A stretch of DNA of 64,000 nt from Metaclostridioides mangenotii (GTDB taxonomy: Bacteria > Bacillota > Clostridia > Peptostreptococcales > Peptostreptococcaceae), in assembly GCF_018917235.1 (NCBI RefSeq), contig NZ_JAHLOF010000001.1, positions 62,001 through 126,000 on the forward strand. The letters run 5' to 3'. The position numbers and the translations under genes are program-made. Below, piece after piece: positions 28,143-38,048 of this stretch (the first letter of the stretch is position 1; the number at the start of each line of letters is the position of its first letter). The notes beneath the pieces are model-generated. The model was not told the origin of the DNA, did no database searches, and saw only the letters and a list, made by a program, of their open reading frames with translations.

Positions 28143-28182
28143 AACAAACCTACCCGAATAATATTGCTTGAGTAGGTTTGTT
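28143..28182. terminator. Bidirectional terminator between convergent genes
   Basis: AACAAACCTAC (28143-28153) pairs with GTAGGTTTGTT (28172-28182). The minus strand continues with a T run and the plus strand with TTCTTTATTT. It ends both the AI-2E gene and the lipoprotein gene. Confidence 0.8.
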
Positions 28183-28211
28183 CTTTATTTAAATTAATTT
28201 GTAATTATATT

Positions 28212-28880
28212 CTACTCACTTGGGGAGACATTTTCTCCACTTTCACCTTGGCCATTCCCAGATTCTGTGGAACCATTTGATCCACCTGATTCAGGTGAAC
28301 CCCCTGTATTAGACTCAGATGGCCCTCCTGAGTTTGTGTCTCTCGAATCTGACGATTCATTTGAACTTAGTTCGCCATTTGAATTATTATGGTTTTTGTT
28401 TTTATTCTCTTTAACTCTTATACCGTACTGTGCGTTCGCTGCATCATGTTCAACTCTGCTTATATCATCTTTTGCGCTGTTTTTAGCATTATCTTTTCTA
28501 CTCTCTTTATCGTTCTTTTCATCTTCTACAATTTTTTTAAATTTCTTATTCATCTTAGCAGCTTCACTTTTTATTGTAGGAGATCCATTTTTTATTTTAG
28601 CTATAAATCCAAGTTGCTTTATTGCGCTTTGATAATTTTCTTCTTTTTCAAATTTAAGAGCTTTAGACATCCTCATTGCTTGTAGATACATTGCTTTAGC
28701 ACTTTGATTAGTGTCATCATCATCTAGAACGGTTGAAAAACTACTCATAGCTTCTTTATACTTATGATCTTCTAATTGTTGTGTACCTAGTTCAAAGTAG
28801 TCTACTTCTTTATTATTAAATGAGCATCCTACAAAAAGCAAGGATGCTAATGTAATTAACAGTATTATCTTTGTCCTCAT
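28212..28880 (-). CDS. Lipoprotein with helical repeat region and Ser/Gly/Asn-rich tail
   Basis: A 222-residue secreted protein. The signal peptide ends in the lipobox LLFVGC (Cys19), so it is anchored to the membrane. Residues 25-90 form TPR-like helices (LGTQQLEDHKYKEAMSSFST, YQSAIKQLGFIAK), followed by a charged stretch and a low-complexity tail of G, S, N, E. Function unknown; it may be a scaffold or surface spacer. Single gene. Confidence 0.75.
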   Translation of the reverse strand: MRTKIILLITLASLLFVGCSFNNKEVDYFELGTQQLEDHKYKEAMSSFSTVLDDDDTNQSAKAMYLQAMRMSKALKFEKEENYQSAIKQLGFIAKIKNGSPTIKSEAAKMNKKFKKIVEDEKNDKESRKDNAKNSAKDDISRVEHDAANAQYGIRVKENKNKNHNNSNGELSSNESSDSRDTNSGGPSESNTGGSPESGGSNGSTESGNGQGESGENVSPSE

Positions 28881-29047
28881 CTAAACCCCCCTCACTATAT
28901 AGTATAAATTCTATCACAATTGGATTTATTTTGAAATAGTGAAAAGTAAGTTAAATTATCAAATCATGTAATACAATTACAATTTTTGTTCTATATTGTC
29001 TCTTATACTTAATAAAACATAGAATATTATCAAATATGTTTTAAATT

Positions 29048-30343
29048 CTATCTAACTTCTAAAGAAAGTAATTCTTCATAACTTTCTCTTTTACATATCA
29101 ATTTATCATTACCATCAAACACTGTAACTACTGCAGATCTAGGTATTTTATTGTAATTTGATGCCATAGAATATCCATATGCCCCTGTTGAAGTAGTTAT
29201 TAAGACGTCTCCACTTTCTATGTGCATTATGTCAGTATCAGCAATCAATATGTCTCCACTCTCACAACACTTTCCTGCTATTGTAACTTTATTTACAGTT
29301 TCGTTATTTATTTTATTTACTATACTACATTCATATCCAGCATGGTATAGCGAAGGTCTAACATTGTCTGTCATTCCTCCATCTACGCTAACGTACACTC
29401 TAACATCTTTTATATCTTTTATTGACCCTACAGTGTAAAGAGTACTCCCAGCATTTGCAACAATAGATCTTCCTGGTTCAACTACCAATGTAGGAACATC
29501 AATCTCTAAGCTTTTGCATGTTTCATCAGCCCTAGTTACTATAGCGTTACAGAAATCTCTTATTTCTATTGGTGAATCTTCCTTTGTATAATAAACTCCC
29601 ATTCCACCACCTAAATCAACTTCTGTAAGCTCTACACCAAACTTCTCTTTGACTTCTTTTACTAGTTTCATCATTATATCTACTTCATCAAGGTAAGGCT
29701 CTATATCAAATATTTGAGATCCTATATGAGCATGAAGACCAACCAACTCTATAAAAGAATAGTTTTGAAGCTTTTCAATAGCTCTGTCAAGGTCTCCATT
29801 GATAAGGGCAAATCCAAACTTAGAGTCGATTTGACCAGTCTTGATGTATTCATGTGTATGGGCCTCTATGCCTGGTGTTATTCTAAAGTATATCTCTTGT
29901 TTTTTATCTTTTTCTTTACATAGCTGTTCAATTAAATCTAATTCATAAAAGTTATCTACTACAAATCTACCAACGCCATACTCAATACCCATACTTATTT
30001 CTTCTTTAGTTTTATTGTTCCCATGAAATAGTACTTTTTCCATTGGAAAGCCCGCTTTATAAGCAGTATACAACTCTCCACCAGAAACAACATCAAGGTT
30101 CATTCCTTCTTCATCTATAATCTTACACATATAGGTAGGTAAAAAAGACTTTCCAGCATAAGCTACTTTATTTTTTCCCTCTTTCACTCTAAAATTATCT
30201 ATATACTCTCTACAGTTTTGTCTTATTAGTTTTTCATCCATTACATATAGAGGTGTTGAGTATTTCTGCGCAAGTTCTGTGCAAGGTACTCCCCCGATGC
30301 TAAGTTCATTTCCTGTAATCTGCATACTCCCGTGTAGTCTCAT
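29048..30343 (-). CDS. lysA: Diaminopimelate decarboxylase
   Basis: A 431-residue fold-III PLP enzyme that makes lysine from meso-diaminopimelate. The PLP lysine is Lys64 in VAYAGKSFLPTY, followed by DVVSGGELYTA, HGNNKT, GLHAHIGSQIF, EVDLGGGMGV, VEPGRSIVA and the C-terminal CCESGDI with GAYGYSMASNYN. It is 13 bases downstream of aspartokinase in a lysine-riboswitch operon, so its expression falls when lysine is plentiful. Confidence 0.95.
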   Translation of the reverse strand: MRLHGSMQITGNELSIGGVPCTELAQKYSTPLYVMDEKLIRQNCREYIDNFRVKEGKNKVAYAGKSFLPTYMCKIIDEEGMNLDVVSGGELYTAYKAGFPMEKVLFHGNNKTKEEISMGIEYGVGRFVVDNFYELDLIEQLCKEKDKKQEIYFRITPGIEAHTHEYIKTGQIDSKFGFALINGDLDRAIEKLQNYSFIELVGLHAHIGSQIFDIEPYLDEVDIMMKLVKEVKEKFGVELTEVDLGGGMGVYYTKEDSPIEIRDFCNAIVTRADETCKSLEIDVPTLVVEPGRSIVANAGSTLYTVGSIKDIKDVRVYVSVDGGMTDNVRPSLYHAGYECSIVNKINNETVNKVTIAGKCCESGDILIADTDIMHIESGDVLITTSTGAYGYSMASNYNKIPRSAVVTVFDGNDKLICKRESYEELLSLEVR

Positions 30344-30356
30344 GTCTACCTCCTAA

Positions 30357-31550
30357 TTATAAATTAAATTCGTCTGCTACTTTGTTTATTGCTACCATTT
30401 TGTCTTTAGAATCGATAGCACATGTTATACGTATATCTGATGTAGTTATAAGTTTAACTACAATATTATTTTCTTTAAATATCTTAAATACTTTAGATGC
30501 AACTCCAGAAGTATCTTTCATTCCTAGACCAACTAGTGAAAACTTTGTAATTTCATCATTCACAAGCATACTTTCTGAGTAAGAATAAGTCTGCACTATT
30601 TCTTTGCATAAATTTACTTCTTCCTTTGGTACGGTAAATGATACATTTATATGGCCTTTTATTGGTGCTGTTTGACTAATCATATCAACACTTATCCCTT
30701 TGTTTGCTATATCTTCAAACAACCCTGCAACATCCTCTACCTTGAAATCTTTTATTGTTATCGCACTATCGTCATCACTTGCTGCTACCCCTGTTATAAG
30801 CTTACTTTCTAAATTCATTTCAACTTTCCCCCTTATGTATGTCCCTTTTTCTTTTCCACATGTACGTCCAACGTAAATTTCAACTCCGTATTTTTGAGCT
30901 AACTCTATGCTCCTTGAATGCATAACTTGAGCGCCAAGACTTGCCAGTTCTAACATTTCTTCGTATTCAATTTCATCAAGCTTTTTAGCTTTATTATATT
31001 TTCTAGGGTCTACTGAGTATACCCCATCTACATCAGTGTATATTTCACACTTTGCGTTTAATTTTACAGCTAAGGCGACTGCTGATGTATCAGACCCTCC
31101 TCTTCCTAATGTTGTAACATCTCCATCTCCATTTATACCTTGGAATCCCGTTACAATAACTATATTGTTATCTTCTAGTTTGCCCTGTATTTTTTCGACA
31201 TTAATATCATTTATAAGTGATTTTCCGTGTAAACCGCTCGTTTGAATATCTAATTGATAGGCATTATAGCTCACTGCCTTATGTCCTAGTTCGTTTAAAC
31301 TCATCGCTAAAAGTGATGCAGAAATCATCTCTCCAGTTGACATTAATACATCCAACTCTCGTTTATCCGGTTTATTGCTTAACTCTTTTGCAAGCTTTAT
31401 ATATTCATCTGTAGTTTTCCCCATAGCAGATACTACTACTACTATTTTTGTGTCTTCATCTTTTCTAGATATTATATTTTCAGCAATAGCTTTTATTTTT
31501 TCAGTACTAGCGACTGAGCTTCCACCGTATTTTTGAACAATAATCCCCAT
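30357..31550 (-). CDS. lysC: Aspartokinase (lysine-regulated)
   Basis: A 397-residue aspartate kinase. The kinase domain opens with IVQKYGGSSVASTEKIKAIA and contains VVVSAMGKTTDE, TGFQGINGDGDVTTLGRGGS and EIYTDVDGVYSVDPR. Two ACT domains occupy about residues 255-397. The start at 31550 (MGIIVQKYGG) is used; 12 upstream in-frame codons run into the riboswitch terminator region and lack a ribosome site. It leads lysC-lysA behind an L-box, so it is the lysine-branch isozyme. Confidence 0.94.
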   Translation of the reverse strand: MGIIVQKYGGSSVASTEKIKAIAENIISRKDEDTKIVVVVSAMGKTTDEYIKLAKELSNKPDKRELDVLMSTGEMISASLLAMSLNELGHKAVSYNAYQLDIQTSGLHGKSLINDINVEKIQGKLEDNNIVIVTGFQGINGDGDVTTLGRGGSDTSAVALAVKLNAKCEIYTDVDGVYSVDPRKYNKAKKLDEIEYEEMLELASLGAQVMHSRSIELAQKYGVEIYVGRTCGKEKGTYIRGKVEMNLESKLITGVAASDDDSAITIKDFKVEDVAGLFEDIANKGISVDMISQTAPIKGHINVSFTVPKEEVNLCKEIVQTYSYSESMLVNDEITKFSLVGLGMKDTSGVASKVFKIFKENNIVVKLITTSDIRITCAIDSKDKMVAINKVADEFNL

Positions 31551-31590
31551 AATATGCCTCTCTTTCAAAAGAAAAATATATAACAAAAAA

Positions 31591-31613
31591 CGCCCAAAGG
31601 TATACTTTGGACG
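31591..31613 (-). terminator. Lysine riboswitch expression-platform terminator
   Basis: Minus-strand CGTCCAAAG / CTTTGGGCG stem followed by TTTTTT (31590-31585), between the aptamer and the lysC start. Lysine binding would favour this terminator. Confidence 0.85.
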
Positions 31614-31633
31614 TAAAAAATTACATAAACCAA

Positions 31634-31804
31634 GTAACCTTGTAGCTCACCACTATAGAAAGTGACAGCCTCATACATGTTATGTATAAGTCCAGGAGAC
31701 CTATTTGCCAATAGATCAACTTCGGCTGTAGCTCCTTTCCTCAACCATCAACATCCGCCGACTACGATTGAGTACTGATAAATACAGCGCCTCTACCTCA
31801 GGTA
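31634..31804 (-). promoter_or_regulatory. Lysine riboswitch (L-box)
   Basis: The aptamer shows the conserved core GAGGTAGAGGCGC, CAGTA, the GCCGAAG segment and the closing strand GAGCTACAAGGTTAC that pairs with GTACCTGAGGTAG to form P1. It lies directly upstream of aspartokinase, the classic target, and is followed by a terminator. Confidence 0.95.
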
Positions 31805-31829
31805 CATTTTTATTAATTTGATATATTTA

Positions 31830-31858
31830 ATTTAATCACATATGTTAAAATATTGCAA
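31830..31858 (-). promoter_or_regulatory. Promoter of the lysC-lysA operon
   Basis: TTGCAA (31858-31853), 17 bases, TTAAAT (31835-31830) on the minus strand. The start point would lie about 20 bases before the aptamer. Confidence 0.55.
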
Positions 31859-31908
31859 CAAGTATTTTTTTATATAACGAAATTTAGACTATTTTGTCTT
31901 ATAAATTT

Positions 31909-32535
31909 TTAAATATATTTAAATAGTTTATTGAGATTTAGATCTACAAAATCTATATTTAAAAAATCTCTATTGAAGTATTTTTCAGATAAATCACAAA
32001 TTTTATTTGATGATATAACAATAATTTTAGGTATTTCAAAAAATGGTATTGTAGATTTCACTATTTGATTATTTACATTTCTGTATTTTAAAAGATCTAT
32101 ATCATCACACTCTACATCGTCAATATATATATCACACAATAACTGTTTTAACTCATCAGATCTATCTGTATAGAGTATATATATATCGTAAGTTTTATCA
32201 TCAATATTAGTATTTCTATAAAATCTATTTATTTTATATCCAGCATTTTTTAACTTAATTAAAAGCTCAGTTCCTAAAAGTGCTTTATAAAGATCCTTTC
32301 CTTCAAATATCCCACCACCATTTAAAAAATAAACATAGGTATCTCTATATAAAGAATCTTCAATATCACAATAAAATTTTTTAAGTGTATATTCATTGCA
32401 CATCCTTCTTAATGTTTTTTTTATGTTTTTTCTGGAGTATGCTTTTTTGGAAATAAAAACTTTCTTTATCTGAGCTTCCGTTACACATCTAACCCTGCTA
32501 ATTAAAAGTAATATGTCTTTTTCTATATTTGTCAT
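31909..32535 (-). CDS. Uncharacterised winged-helix protein (DUF5697-like)
   Basis: A 208-residue cytosolic protein. The first 70 residues look like a winged helix (LLLISRVRCVTEAQIKKVFI, then KNIKKTLRRMCNEYTLKKFY), as in replication-relaxation or DUF5697-type proteins often found on mobile elements. The rest is an alpha/beta region (DIYILYTDRSDELKQLL) ending in a strand-rich tail. It is a single gene after AAGGAG. I cannot assign a function; a DNA-binding role is plausible. Confidence 0.55.
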   Translation of the reverse strand: MTNIEKDILLLISRVRCVTEAQIKKVFISKKAYSRKNIKKTLRRMCNEYTLKKFYCDIEDSLYRDTYVYFLNGGGIFEGKDLYKALLGTELLIKLKNAGYKINRFYRNTNIDDKTYDIYILYTDRSDELKQLLCDIYIDDVECDDIDLLKYRNVNNQIVKSTIPFFEIPKIIVISSNKICDLSEKYFNRDFLNIDFVDLNLNKLFKYI

Positions 32536-32660
32536 TGCTTTTAATCTCCTTGAAGTCTTTTAAAATTTCAAAGTTGTACTTTTATTATATTAAATACACA
32601 TGATTAAATTTACTAAAAAAACAATAAGAATATCTGACATAATATGATGTTTAAATTAAA

Positions 32661-32702
32661 AAGTCTGTCTAAGAGTATAATTAACGCTACATAGACAGAC
32701 TT
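32661..32702 (-). terminator. Terminator after the large membrane-anchored protein gene
   Basis: AAGTCTGTCTA (32661-32671) pairs with TAGACAGACTT (32692-32702); TTTTTAATTT follows on the minus strand. Confidence 0.8.
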
Positions 32703-32744
32703 ATAATATATTATTTTATTTAAAAATTAATTACAATTAACTAA

Positions 32745-34391
32745 CTATTCTTTAGTTTTTTGCGATCCTCCAATACTATGATTGTCAAACCTAGTCATAT
32801 CAGCAATTCCATCTTCAGCCTTTTCGTAACTTATACTAACCTTGTCTCCCACTTGAGTAAGAGGTAATTGGTTTGATAGCTTTGACGTCTCTTTGAATAT
32901 AACATCGGTTTTTGAATCTATAGTTATAAAGTAAGATGTATTTCCACTTCTTACGTCCGGACTTATTCTAGTAACAGTTCCCTCAACATTATTGTCCTTT
33001 ATTCCGTCTGCACTGTTATCTATAACAAGGTCGTTGCCCTTAGACTCTAAAGCTTCTTTGTAATTTCTTAGAGCTTCGTTTTTATTTTCTCCAATTCCAA
33101 GTACATTGTAGTCCTCAACTGATATAAACGCTACTCTTTTTACTAAACCAGCCTTATCCTTTAAAGAAGATACATATGTAGGATTACCTAATATATTGTA
33201 CATAATCGGATAAGTTGCTTCGTAATTTTTTTCTTGTACATTTCCTTCTGCTGATTTCATTGCTGCAAGCTCAGTTGCTCCGGGTTGTTTGTAAAGCCTT
33301 GCTTCTTTGGTTCTAGAGTCGATTAACATAAATCCAATAGTAGATTCATCTCCCCCAGAGGATGTAATTCCAGTATACCAATAAGATTTATTGTCTTCTC
33401 CATAAACTAATGATATACCTTCAGTTGGAACTAAAACTCCTTTTTCAGAAACAACAGAATTAATAAATCCATTTACATAACGACCCCAATCAGCAATCTG
33501 TGATGTCACAAATTCACTAGGTTGGATCCTATCTACCCACTTTGGAGTATTTTCAACTGTGTAAGTCTTAATCTCACCAGTGGCAGCATCCACTATAGCT
33601 GTTCCTACAGCGTTAGATCCACCAAATCCAATTTTATTTTTGTATAAACTTACAACCCAATATGGAATACCTTCATCATTTATCTCAAGTGTAAAATCTG
33701 ACATTCCGACATTCATTACACCATGGATGTACAGATGTCTTTGAAGATCTTGTAGTAGATATGCTTCAGGCTGGTATACTATTCTTATATCTCTATTTCC
33801 AACTTTTTGTACAAGTTGTACATCTTGCGGATTGCTGGCTGAAACTTTTACATACCCACTAGTTCCGCTTAAAGATGTGGCCCACTTTATAATATCTCTA
33901 TGTACAAGTGGTGCTACCCAATAAAGTTCTCCATTAACATTTTGTACATGGAACTTACCTAATTTTGAGACACTACCTATAGCTGGTACTTCACCAAGTT
34001 TTTTGTCTCCTAATTTTCTCGCCATATCCTCATCTACTAAACGAATATCGTTTACACTTACAGGGCTAATATCTTCTGTGAAATCGCTTTCTTTTACCTC
34101 TCCAATTAAATTCCTATAGGCTTTCGCATGTAGAATTGGCGTTGTAGTTATAAACGGGATGACAAACATAATAACTGCTAAACCAATAGCTATAGTAAAA
34201 TTATACTTAGCTGTTTTTGATGTAGTTTCCTCTTTGTCTAGCATCATGTCGATAACACCTGCTACAACAAAAAATATAACTCCTACTGATAATGTAGATG
34301 TAAAGTTAAAGCTTATCACAGGTAATTTTACAAATGCATATATCGCAACAACTAAAAATGCTACTCCATATATTTTTATATATCTCTTCAT
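32745..34391 (-). CDS. Uncharacterised membrane-anchored protein
   Basis: A 548-residue protein with three N-terminal hydrophobic segments (about residues 7-25, 33-50, 66-88) and a large extracytoplasmic region. Two related parts there carry YWVAPLVHRD, YWVVSLYKNKIGFGGSNAVG, AIVDAATGEIKTYTV and SYWYTGITSSGG, FMLIDSRTKEARLY. These repeats resemble PepSY-like or peptidase-propeptide sheets but I cannot name the family. A C-terminal OB-like part (about 465-535, SYFITIDSKTDVIFKE) follows. Conserved-looking, single gene; envelope role inferred from topology only. Confidence 0.65.
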   Translation of the reverse strand: MKRYIKIYGVAFLVVAIYAFVKLPVISFNFTSTLSVGVIFFVVAGVIDMMLDKEETTSKTAKYNFTIAIGLAVIMFVIPFITTTPILHAKAYRNLIGEVKESDFTEDISPVSVNDIRLVDEDMARKLGDKKLGEVPAIGSVSKLGKFHVQNVNGELYWVAPLVHRDIIKWATSLSGTSGYVKVSASNPQDVQLVQKVGNRDIRIVYQPEAYLLQDLQRHLYIHGVMNVGMSDFTLEINDEGIPYWVVSLYKNKIGFGGSNAVGTAIVDAATGEIKTYTVENTPKWVDRIQPSEFVTSQIADWGRYVNGFINSVVSEKGVLVPTEGISLVYGEDNKSYWYTGITSSGGDESTIGFMLIDSRTKEARLYKQPGATELAAMKSAEGNVQEKNYEATYPIMYNILGNPTYVSSLKDKAGLVKRVAFISVEDYNVLGIGENKNEALRNYKEALESKGNDLVIDNSADGIKDNNVEGTVTRISPDVRSGNTSYFITIDSKTDVIFKETSKLSNQLPLTQVGDKVSISYEKAEDGIADMTRFDNHSIGGSQKTKE

Positions 34392-34516
34392 TCAATACCC
34401 CTTTCCTGTTTATAGTATCGATTAATACTTATTATATCCATATTCTTACAAAAAACAAATAATAATTTACAATTTGAAAATCGCAAATTATTATTTATGA
34501 CAGTTATTTTATTTTA

Positions 34517-35080
34517 TTAGTAATTTAATAATTCTGGTATTGTAACTTTCACTCTTCTATTGTACTTAGATATTAGTCCTTCATACTCTAAATTGAGAAC
34601 ATCAAGATCATAGTAATCATCTGGCTTAACATTACAAGGTTTCTTATCTAAAATATTTATATTACTTCTATATAACATAGTAGCAACAAAGTTTGAGCAT
34701 ACGTATTTATATGGACGTTGTTTGTTTAAATTTAGCGGTATAAATAAAAGTGCACGTCTGTCGTAATCGTACTTATCTCTATTCTTCTTTATTCTATTTA
34801 TATTTCTCTCTAACTCAGAATACTGAAATTTAGAAATTTCTAATGAATAAACTCTACATACAGTTCCTTTTTTTATAGCATAGAGTCCCTCATCTATATT
34901 TTCTTCAACAAATCCAGCAAATATTGGATTCGTTGGAATTAATCTCCCAAATGAATACATTGGACTTAAATCTTCATTAAGTGCAATTGATACATGTGAA
35001 TACTGCTTACCACTTGTATTCCTTATAATATATGATAATACCGTTCCTGTATATGTCGTAACAATATAAATTTTTTTCAT
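34517..35080 (-). CDS. Permuted NlpC/P60-like (YiiX-type) papain-fold protein
   Basis: A 187-residue protein. The motifs TGTVLSYIIRNTSGKQYSHV (His) and YKYVCSNFVATMLYRS (Cys) match the circularly permuted NlpC/P60 superfamily, where His precedes Cys. Members hydrolyse or transfer amide or thioester bonds, sometimes on lipids. No signal peptide is seen, so it acts in the cytosol. The start at 35080 follows AAGGGGGGGAAAC; a frame extending to 35125 has no site. Confidence 0.7.
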   Translation of the reverse strand: MKKIYIVTTYTGTVLSYIIRNTSGKQYSHVSIALNEDLSPMYSFGRLIPTNPIFAGFVEENIDEGLYAIKKGTVCRVYSLEISKFQYSELERNINRIKKNRDKYDYDRRALLFIPLNLNKQRPYKYVCSNFVATMLYRSNINILDKKPCNVKPDDYYDLDVLNLEYEGLISKYNRRVKVTIPELLNY

Positions 35081-35307
35081 GTTTCCCCCCCTTACATTTG
35101 CTATATATTCTCTTTGCGAGTTCAATATAACAACTATATAAGCAACATATATAAATTTTATGCATATTCTCTACTCTAATATTCAAAAATGTATAATAAC
35201 CTTTTAATTTTACCATAAAAATAGAACTCTTACAATTGGATATACTTATAAAAAAAGTGACTTAACAAAAAGTATTATAAACACCTTTAGTTTAGCCACC
35301 CCTATTT

Positions 35308-35949
35308 CTATCTTCCATTATTTAAAAAGTCTAACACACTGCCAACTTCTAATTCTAAATCCAAGTTTAATTTATTGTCTTTTACTGTAACATCGTTAAG
35401 CTTAGCTGGATAAAGGTAGCTTTTGTCTAAGATAATTTTGTTATCTTCCATTCTAAATTCTTTATTTTCGTACATATAATCAAGGGATTTTCTAAATAGA
35501 CTATTGCTTATTGGTAGTTTCCCAACGTGTATGTTGTTTATTTCGAATACAAGATTTTCGTCCTGAATTTCTGGTAGCAAGTCAAAATCAACTTGAGTAT
35601 CTAAAAATCCCATAATTTTATAAGGTGCTTTTACTCTAATCGAATCATCTACAATCTGTACTTCACTGTGCATCAATTCTTCAACTCCAGATTTAGTTAA
35701 CACTGTATAAACTATATCTTTAAAATCTTGATTTGAAACATTTATCTCTCCTTTTAGCCTTGTAGGATTCCTTAGTATTTCCATGCTTCCTATATCAGAC
35801 TTCTTAACTATATCTTCAATTGTAACAGTTTTTATATTACTCTGATCAATTTTGGCTTTTTCAGAAGGCGATAATAGAAAGATCAATATACCCCCAAGCA
35901 GTAAAAATGTAACTAATATATATGACATTCCCTTAATTAACTTTCTCAT
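35308..35949 (-). CDS. YpmS-like (DUF2140) membrane-anchored protein
   Basis: A 213-residue protein with one N-terminal membrane segment (residues 10-28) and an extracellular domain. The core IRVKAPYKIMGFLDTQVDFD, then NNIHVGKLPIS and the tail SYLYPAKLNDVTVKDNKLNL, fit the YpmS/DUF2140 pattern ('P.k.lgf.t...l.l.p'). The family is of unknown role in Firmicute envelopes. Start after AAGGAG. Confidence 0.6.
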   Translation of the reverse strand: MRKLIKGMSYILVTFLLLGGILIFLLSPSEKAKIDQSNIKTVTIEDIVKKSDIGSMEILRNPTRLKGEINVSNQDFKDIVYTVLTKSGVEELMHSEVQIVDDSIRVKAPYKIMGFLDTQVDFDLLPEIQDENLVFEINNIHVGKLPISNSLFRKSLDYMYENKEFRMEDNKIILDKSYLYPAKLNDVTVKDNKLNLDLELEVGSVLDFLNNGR

Positions 35950-36266
35950 AATATTCTCCTTAACTTAACAAAATATGTAAATATATATCATTTCAAAATT
36001 TATAATCTACATTTTTAACATTATATACATTATGCTTCTTATTTTCAATACAAAATCTCTAAATTGATAGTATACATTATGCATAATCTTGAATTAATAA
36101 TTAAATACCTTCACCCAAATAAACAGTTATTTTAGTATAAAAAAGCATTTTTAGCTGAATACTTTAATTATATCTTTATTTTTTTCCGATATTGATTTAG
36201 AATTAATAATATGGAATGATATGTAATAATTTATTATATTACAATTTTTAAGGAGGGTATTATAAT
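35950..36266. other. Intergenic region between YpmS-like gene and glnS
   Basis: A 317-base AT-rich gap holding the divergent promoters. A 12-base direct repeat TATACATTATGC occurs at 36024-36035 and 36071-36082. No T-box signature precedes glnS. AGGAGGG before 36267 is the glnS ribosome site. Confidence 0.5.
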
Positions 36267-37928
36267 ATGTCAAATGAAACAACATCGTCTAACTTTATAA
36301 AAAATATAATTATAGATGACTTAGATACTGGAAAGCACAAAAGTATTATAACTCGTTTTCCTCCAGAGCCAAATGGTTATTTACATATAGGACATGCAAA
36401 AAGTATATGTCTAAACTTTGGCCTTGCTGAGGAATTTAAAGGAAAAGTAAATTTAAGATTTGATGATACTAATCCTGTAAAAGAGGATATAGAGTATATA
36501 AACTCAATACAAGAGGATATTAAATGGTTAGGTTTTGAGTGGGATCAACTTCTGTTTGCCTCTAACTACTTTGATGAAATGTATAAAAGAGCTTTAGTTC
36601 TAATCAATAACGGAAAGGCGTATGTGGATGATTTAACTGCAGACGAAATAAGAGAATATCGTGGTACTCTTATAGAACCAGGTAAAAATAGTCCTTATAG
36701 AGACAGAACCGTAGAAGAAAATCTCGATCTATTCACAAGGATGAGAGATGGAGAATTTGAAAACGGTCAAAAAGTTTTAAGAGCAAAAATAGATATGTCA
36801 TCTCCTAATATAAACTTTAGAGACCCTGTTATATACAGAATATCTCACGTATCTCATCACAATACTGAAGATAAATGGTGTATATACCCAATGTATTCTT
36901 TTGCACATCCTTTAGAGGACGCAATAGAAGGGATAACTCACTCTTTATGCTCACTAGAATTTGAAGACCAAAGACCTCTTTATGATTGGTTTGTAAAAGA
37001 ATGCCAAATGGAAGAAGTCCCAAGACAGATTGAATTTGCAAGACTTAATATGAACAACACTGTCATGAGTAAGAGAAAATTAAAACTATTAGTTGACAAT
37101 GATGTTGTAGATGGTTGGGATGATCCAAGAATACCTACTATATCTGGACTAAGAAGAAGAGGTTATACTCCTGAGTCTATACGTAATTTCTGCGAAGAAA
37201 TTGGTGTATCTAAGGTTAACTCTCAAGTTGATAGTCAGCTACTTGATTACTTCTTAAGGGAAGACTTACAAACTAAAGCTCCTCTTGCTATGGGTATAGT
37301 TAAACCACTAAAATTAATTATTACTAACTACCCTGAAGATAAAGTTGAAATGTTAGAAATTGAAAATAATTCCAAAGATGAAACTCAAGGAAAGAGACTT
37401 GTTCCTTTTTCTAGAGAACTTTATATAGAACGTGACGATTTTATGGAAGAACCTATAAAAAAATATTTTAGGCTATTTCCAGGAAATGAAGTTAGATTAA
37501 AGGGTGCCTACTTCGTTAAGTGTAATGATTTTATAAAGGATGACAGTGGCAATATTGTTGAAATACACTGTACTTATGATCCTGAGACAAAGAGTGGTTC
37601 TGGTTTTACTGGCCGTAAAGTGAAGTCTACAATTCATTGGGTAGATGCTAAGGAATCCAAACCTTGTGAATTTAGACTATTTGAACCACTTATTTTGGAT
37701 GATGCGCCAGAAAATGAAGGGAAACATTTTTTAGAACAGATAAATCCTAAATCAATAGAAATACTTCAAGGATTCGTTGAATCTGTACAAATAAAGAATG
37801 CTAAACCTTTTGATAAATTCCAATTTGTTAGAAATGGTTTTTTCAGTGTAGATAATAAATACACAACTGGTGATAAACTGGTTTTTAATAGAGTCGTTCC
37901 ACTTAAGAGCTCATTTAAAATAGGTTAA
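36267..37928 (+). CDS. glnS: Glutaminyl-tRNA synthetase
   Basis: A 553-residue class I synthetase. The HIGH motif is in [20 protein letters not shown] (about residues 33-50), [11 protein letters not shown] follows, and the KMSKR equivalent is TVMSKRKL (about residue 268). The C-terminal half has the beta-barrel anticodon-binding domain of GlnRS ([33 protein letters not shown]). Many Firmicutes instead amidate Glu-tRNA(Gln) with GatCAB, so a GlnRS marks a subset of Clostridia. Confidence 0.95.
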   Translation: MSNETTSSNFIKNIIIDDLDTGKHKSIITRFPPEPNGYLHIGHAKSICLNFGLAEEFKGKVNLRFDDTNPVKEDIEYINSIQEDIKWLGFEWDQLLFASNYFDEMYKRALVLINNGKAYVDDLTADEIREYRGTLIEPGKNSPYRDRTVEENLDLFTRMRDGEFENGQKVLRAKIDMSSPNINFRDPVIYRISHVSHHNTEDKWCIYPMYSFAHPLEDAIEGITHSLCSLEFEDQRPLYDWFVKECQMEEVPRQIEFARLNMNNTVMSKRKLKLLVDNDVVDGWDDPRIPTISGLRRRGYTPESIRNFCEEIGVSKVNSQVDSQLLDYFLREDLQTKAPLAMGIVKPLKLIITNYPEDKVEMLEIENNSKDETQGKRLVPFSRELYIERDDFMEEPIKKYFRLFPGNEVRLKGAYFVKCNDFIKDDSGNIVEIHCTYDPETKSGSGFTGRKVKSTIHWVDAKESKPCEFRLFEPLILDDAPENEGKHFLEQINPKSIEILQGFVESVQIKNAKPFDKFQFVRNGFFSVDNKYTTGDKLVFNRVVPLKSSFKIG

Positions 37929-37951
37929 GCATCGCCATAAAATCAAAGTAA

Positions 37952-37989
37952 AAAAGGGTATTCCTCTAGTTAGAGAGATACCCTTTTTA
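37952..37989. terminator. Bidirectional terminator between glnS and hisC
   Basis: AAAAAGGGTAT (37952-37962) pairs with ATACCCTTTTT (37979-37989), giving A/T runs on both sides for both convergent genes. Confidence 0.85.
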
Positions 37990-38048
37990 TTAATTCAAAG
38001 TTGTGCCCTAATATTTATTGTATTTTTATCTTATCTTAAATTAAATGA

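Noticed and set aside
28267..28632. 121-codon plus-strand frame opposite the lipoprotein gene
   Set aside because: It is the complement of a low-complexity Ser/Gly/Asn tail and lysine-rich helices, with no ribosome site.
35950..36266. T-box upstream of glnS
   Set aside because: No GGTGGNACCGCG-type core; only a short direct repeat is present.
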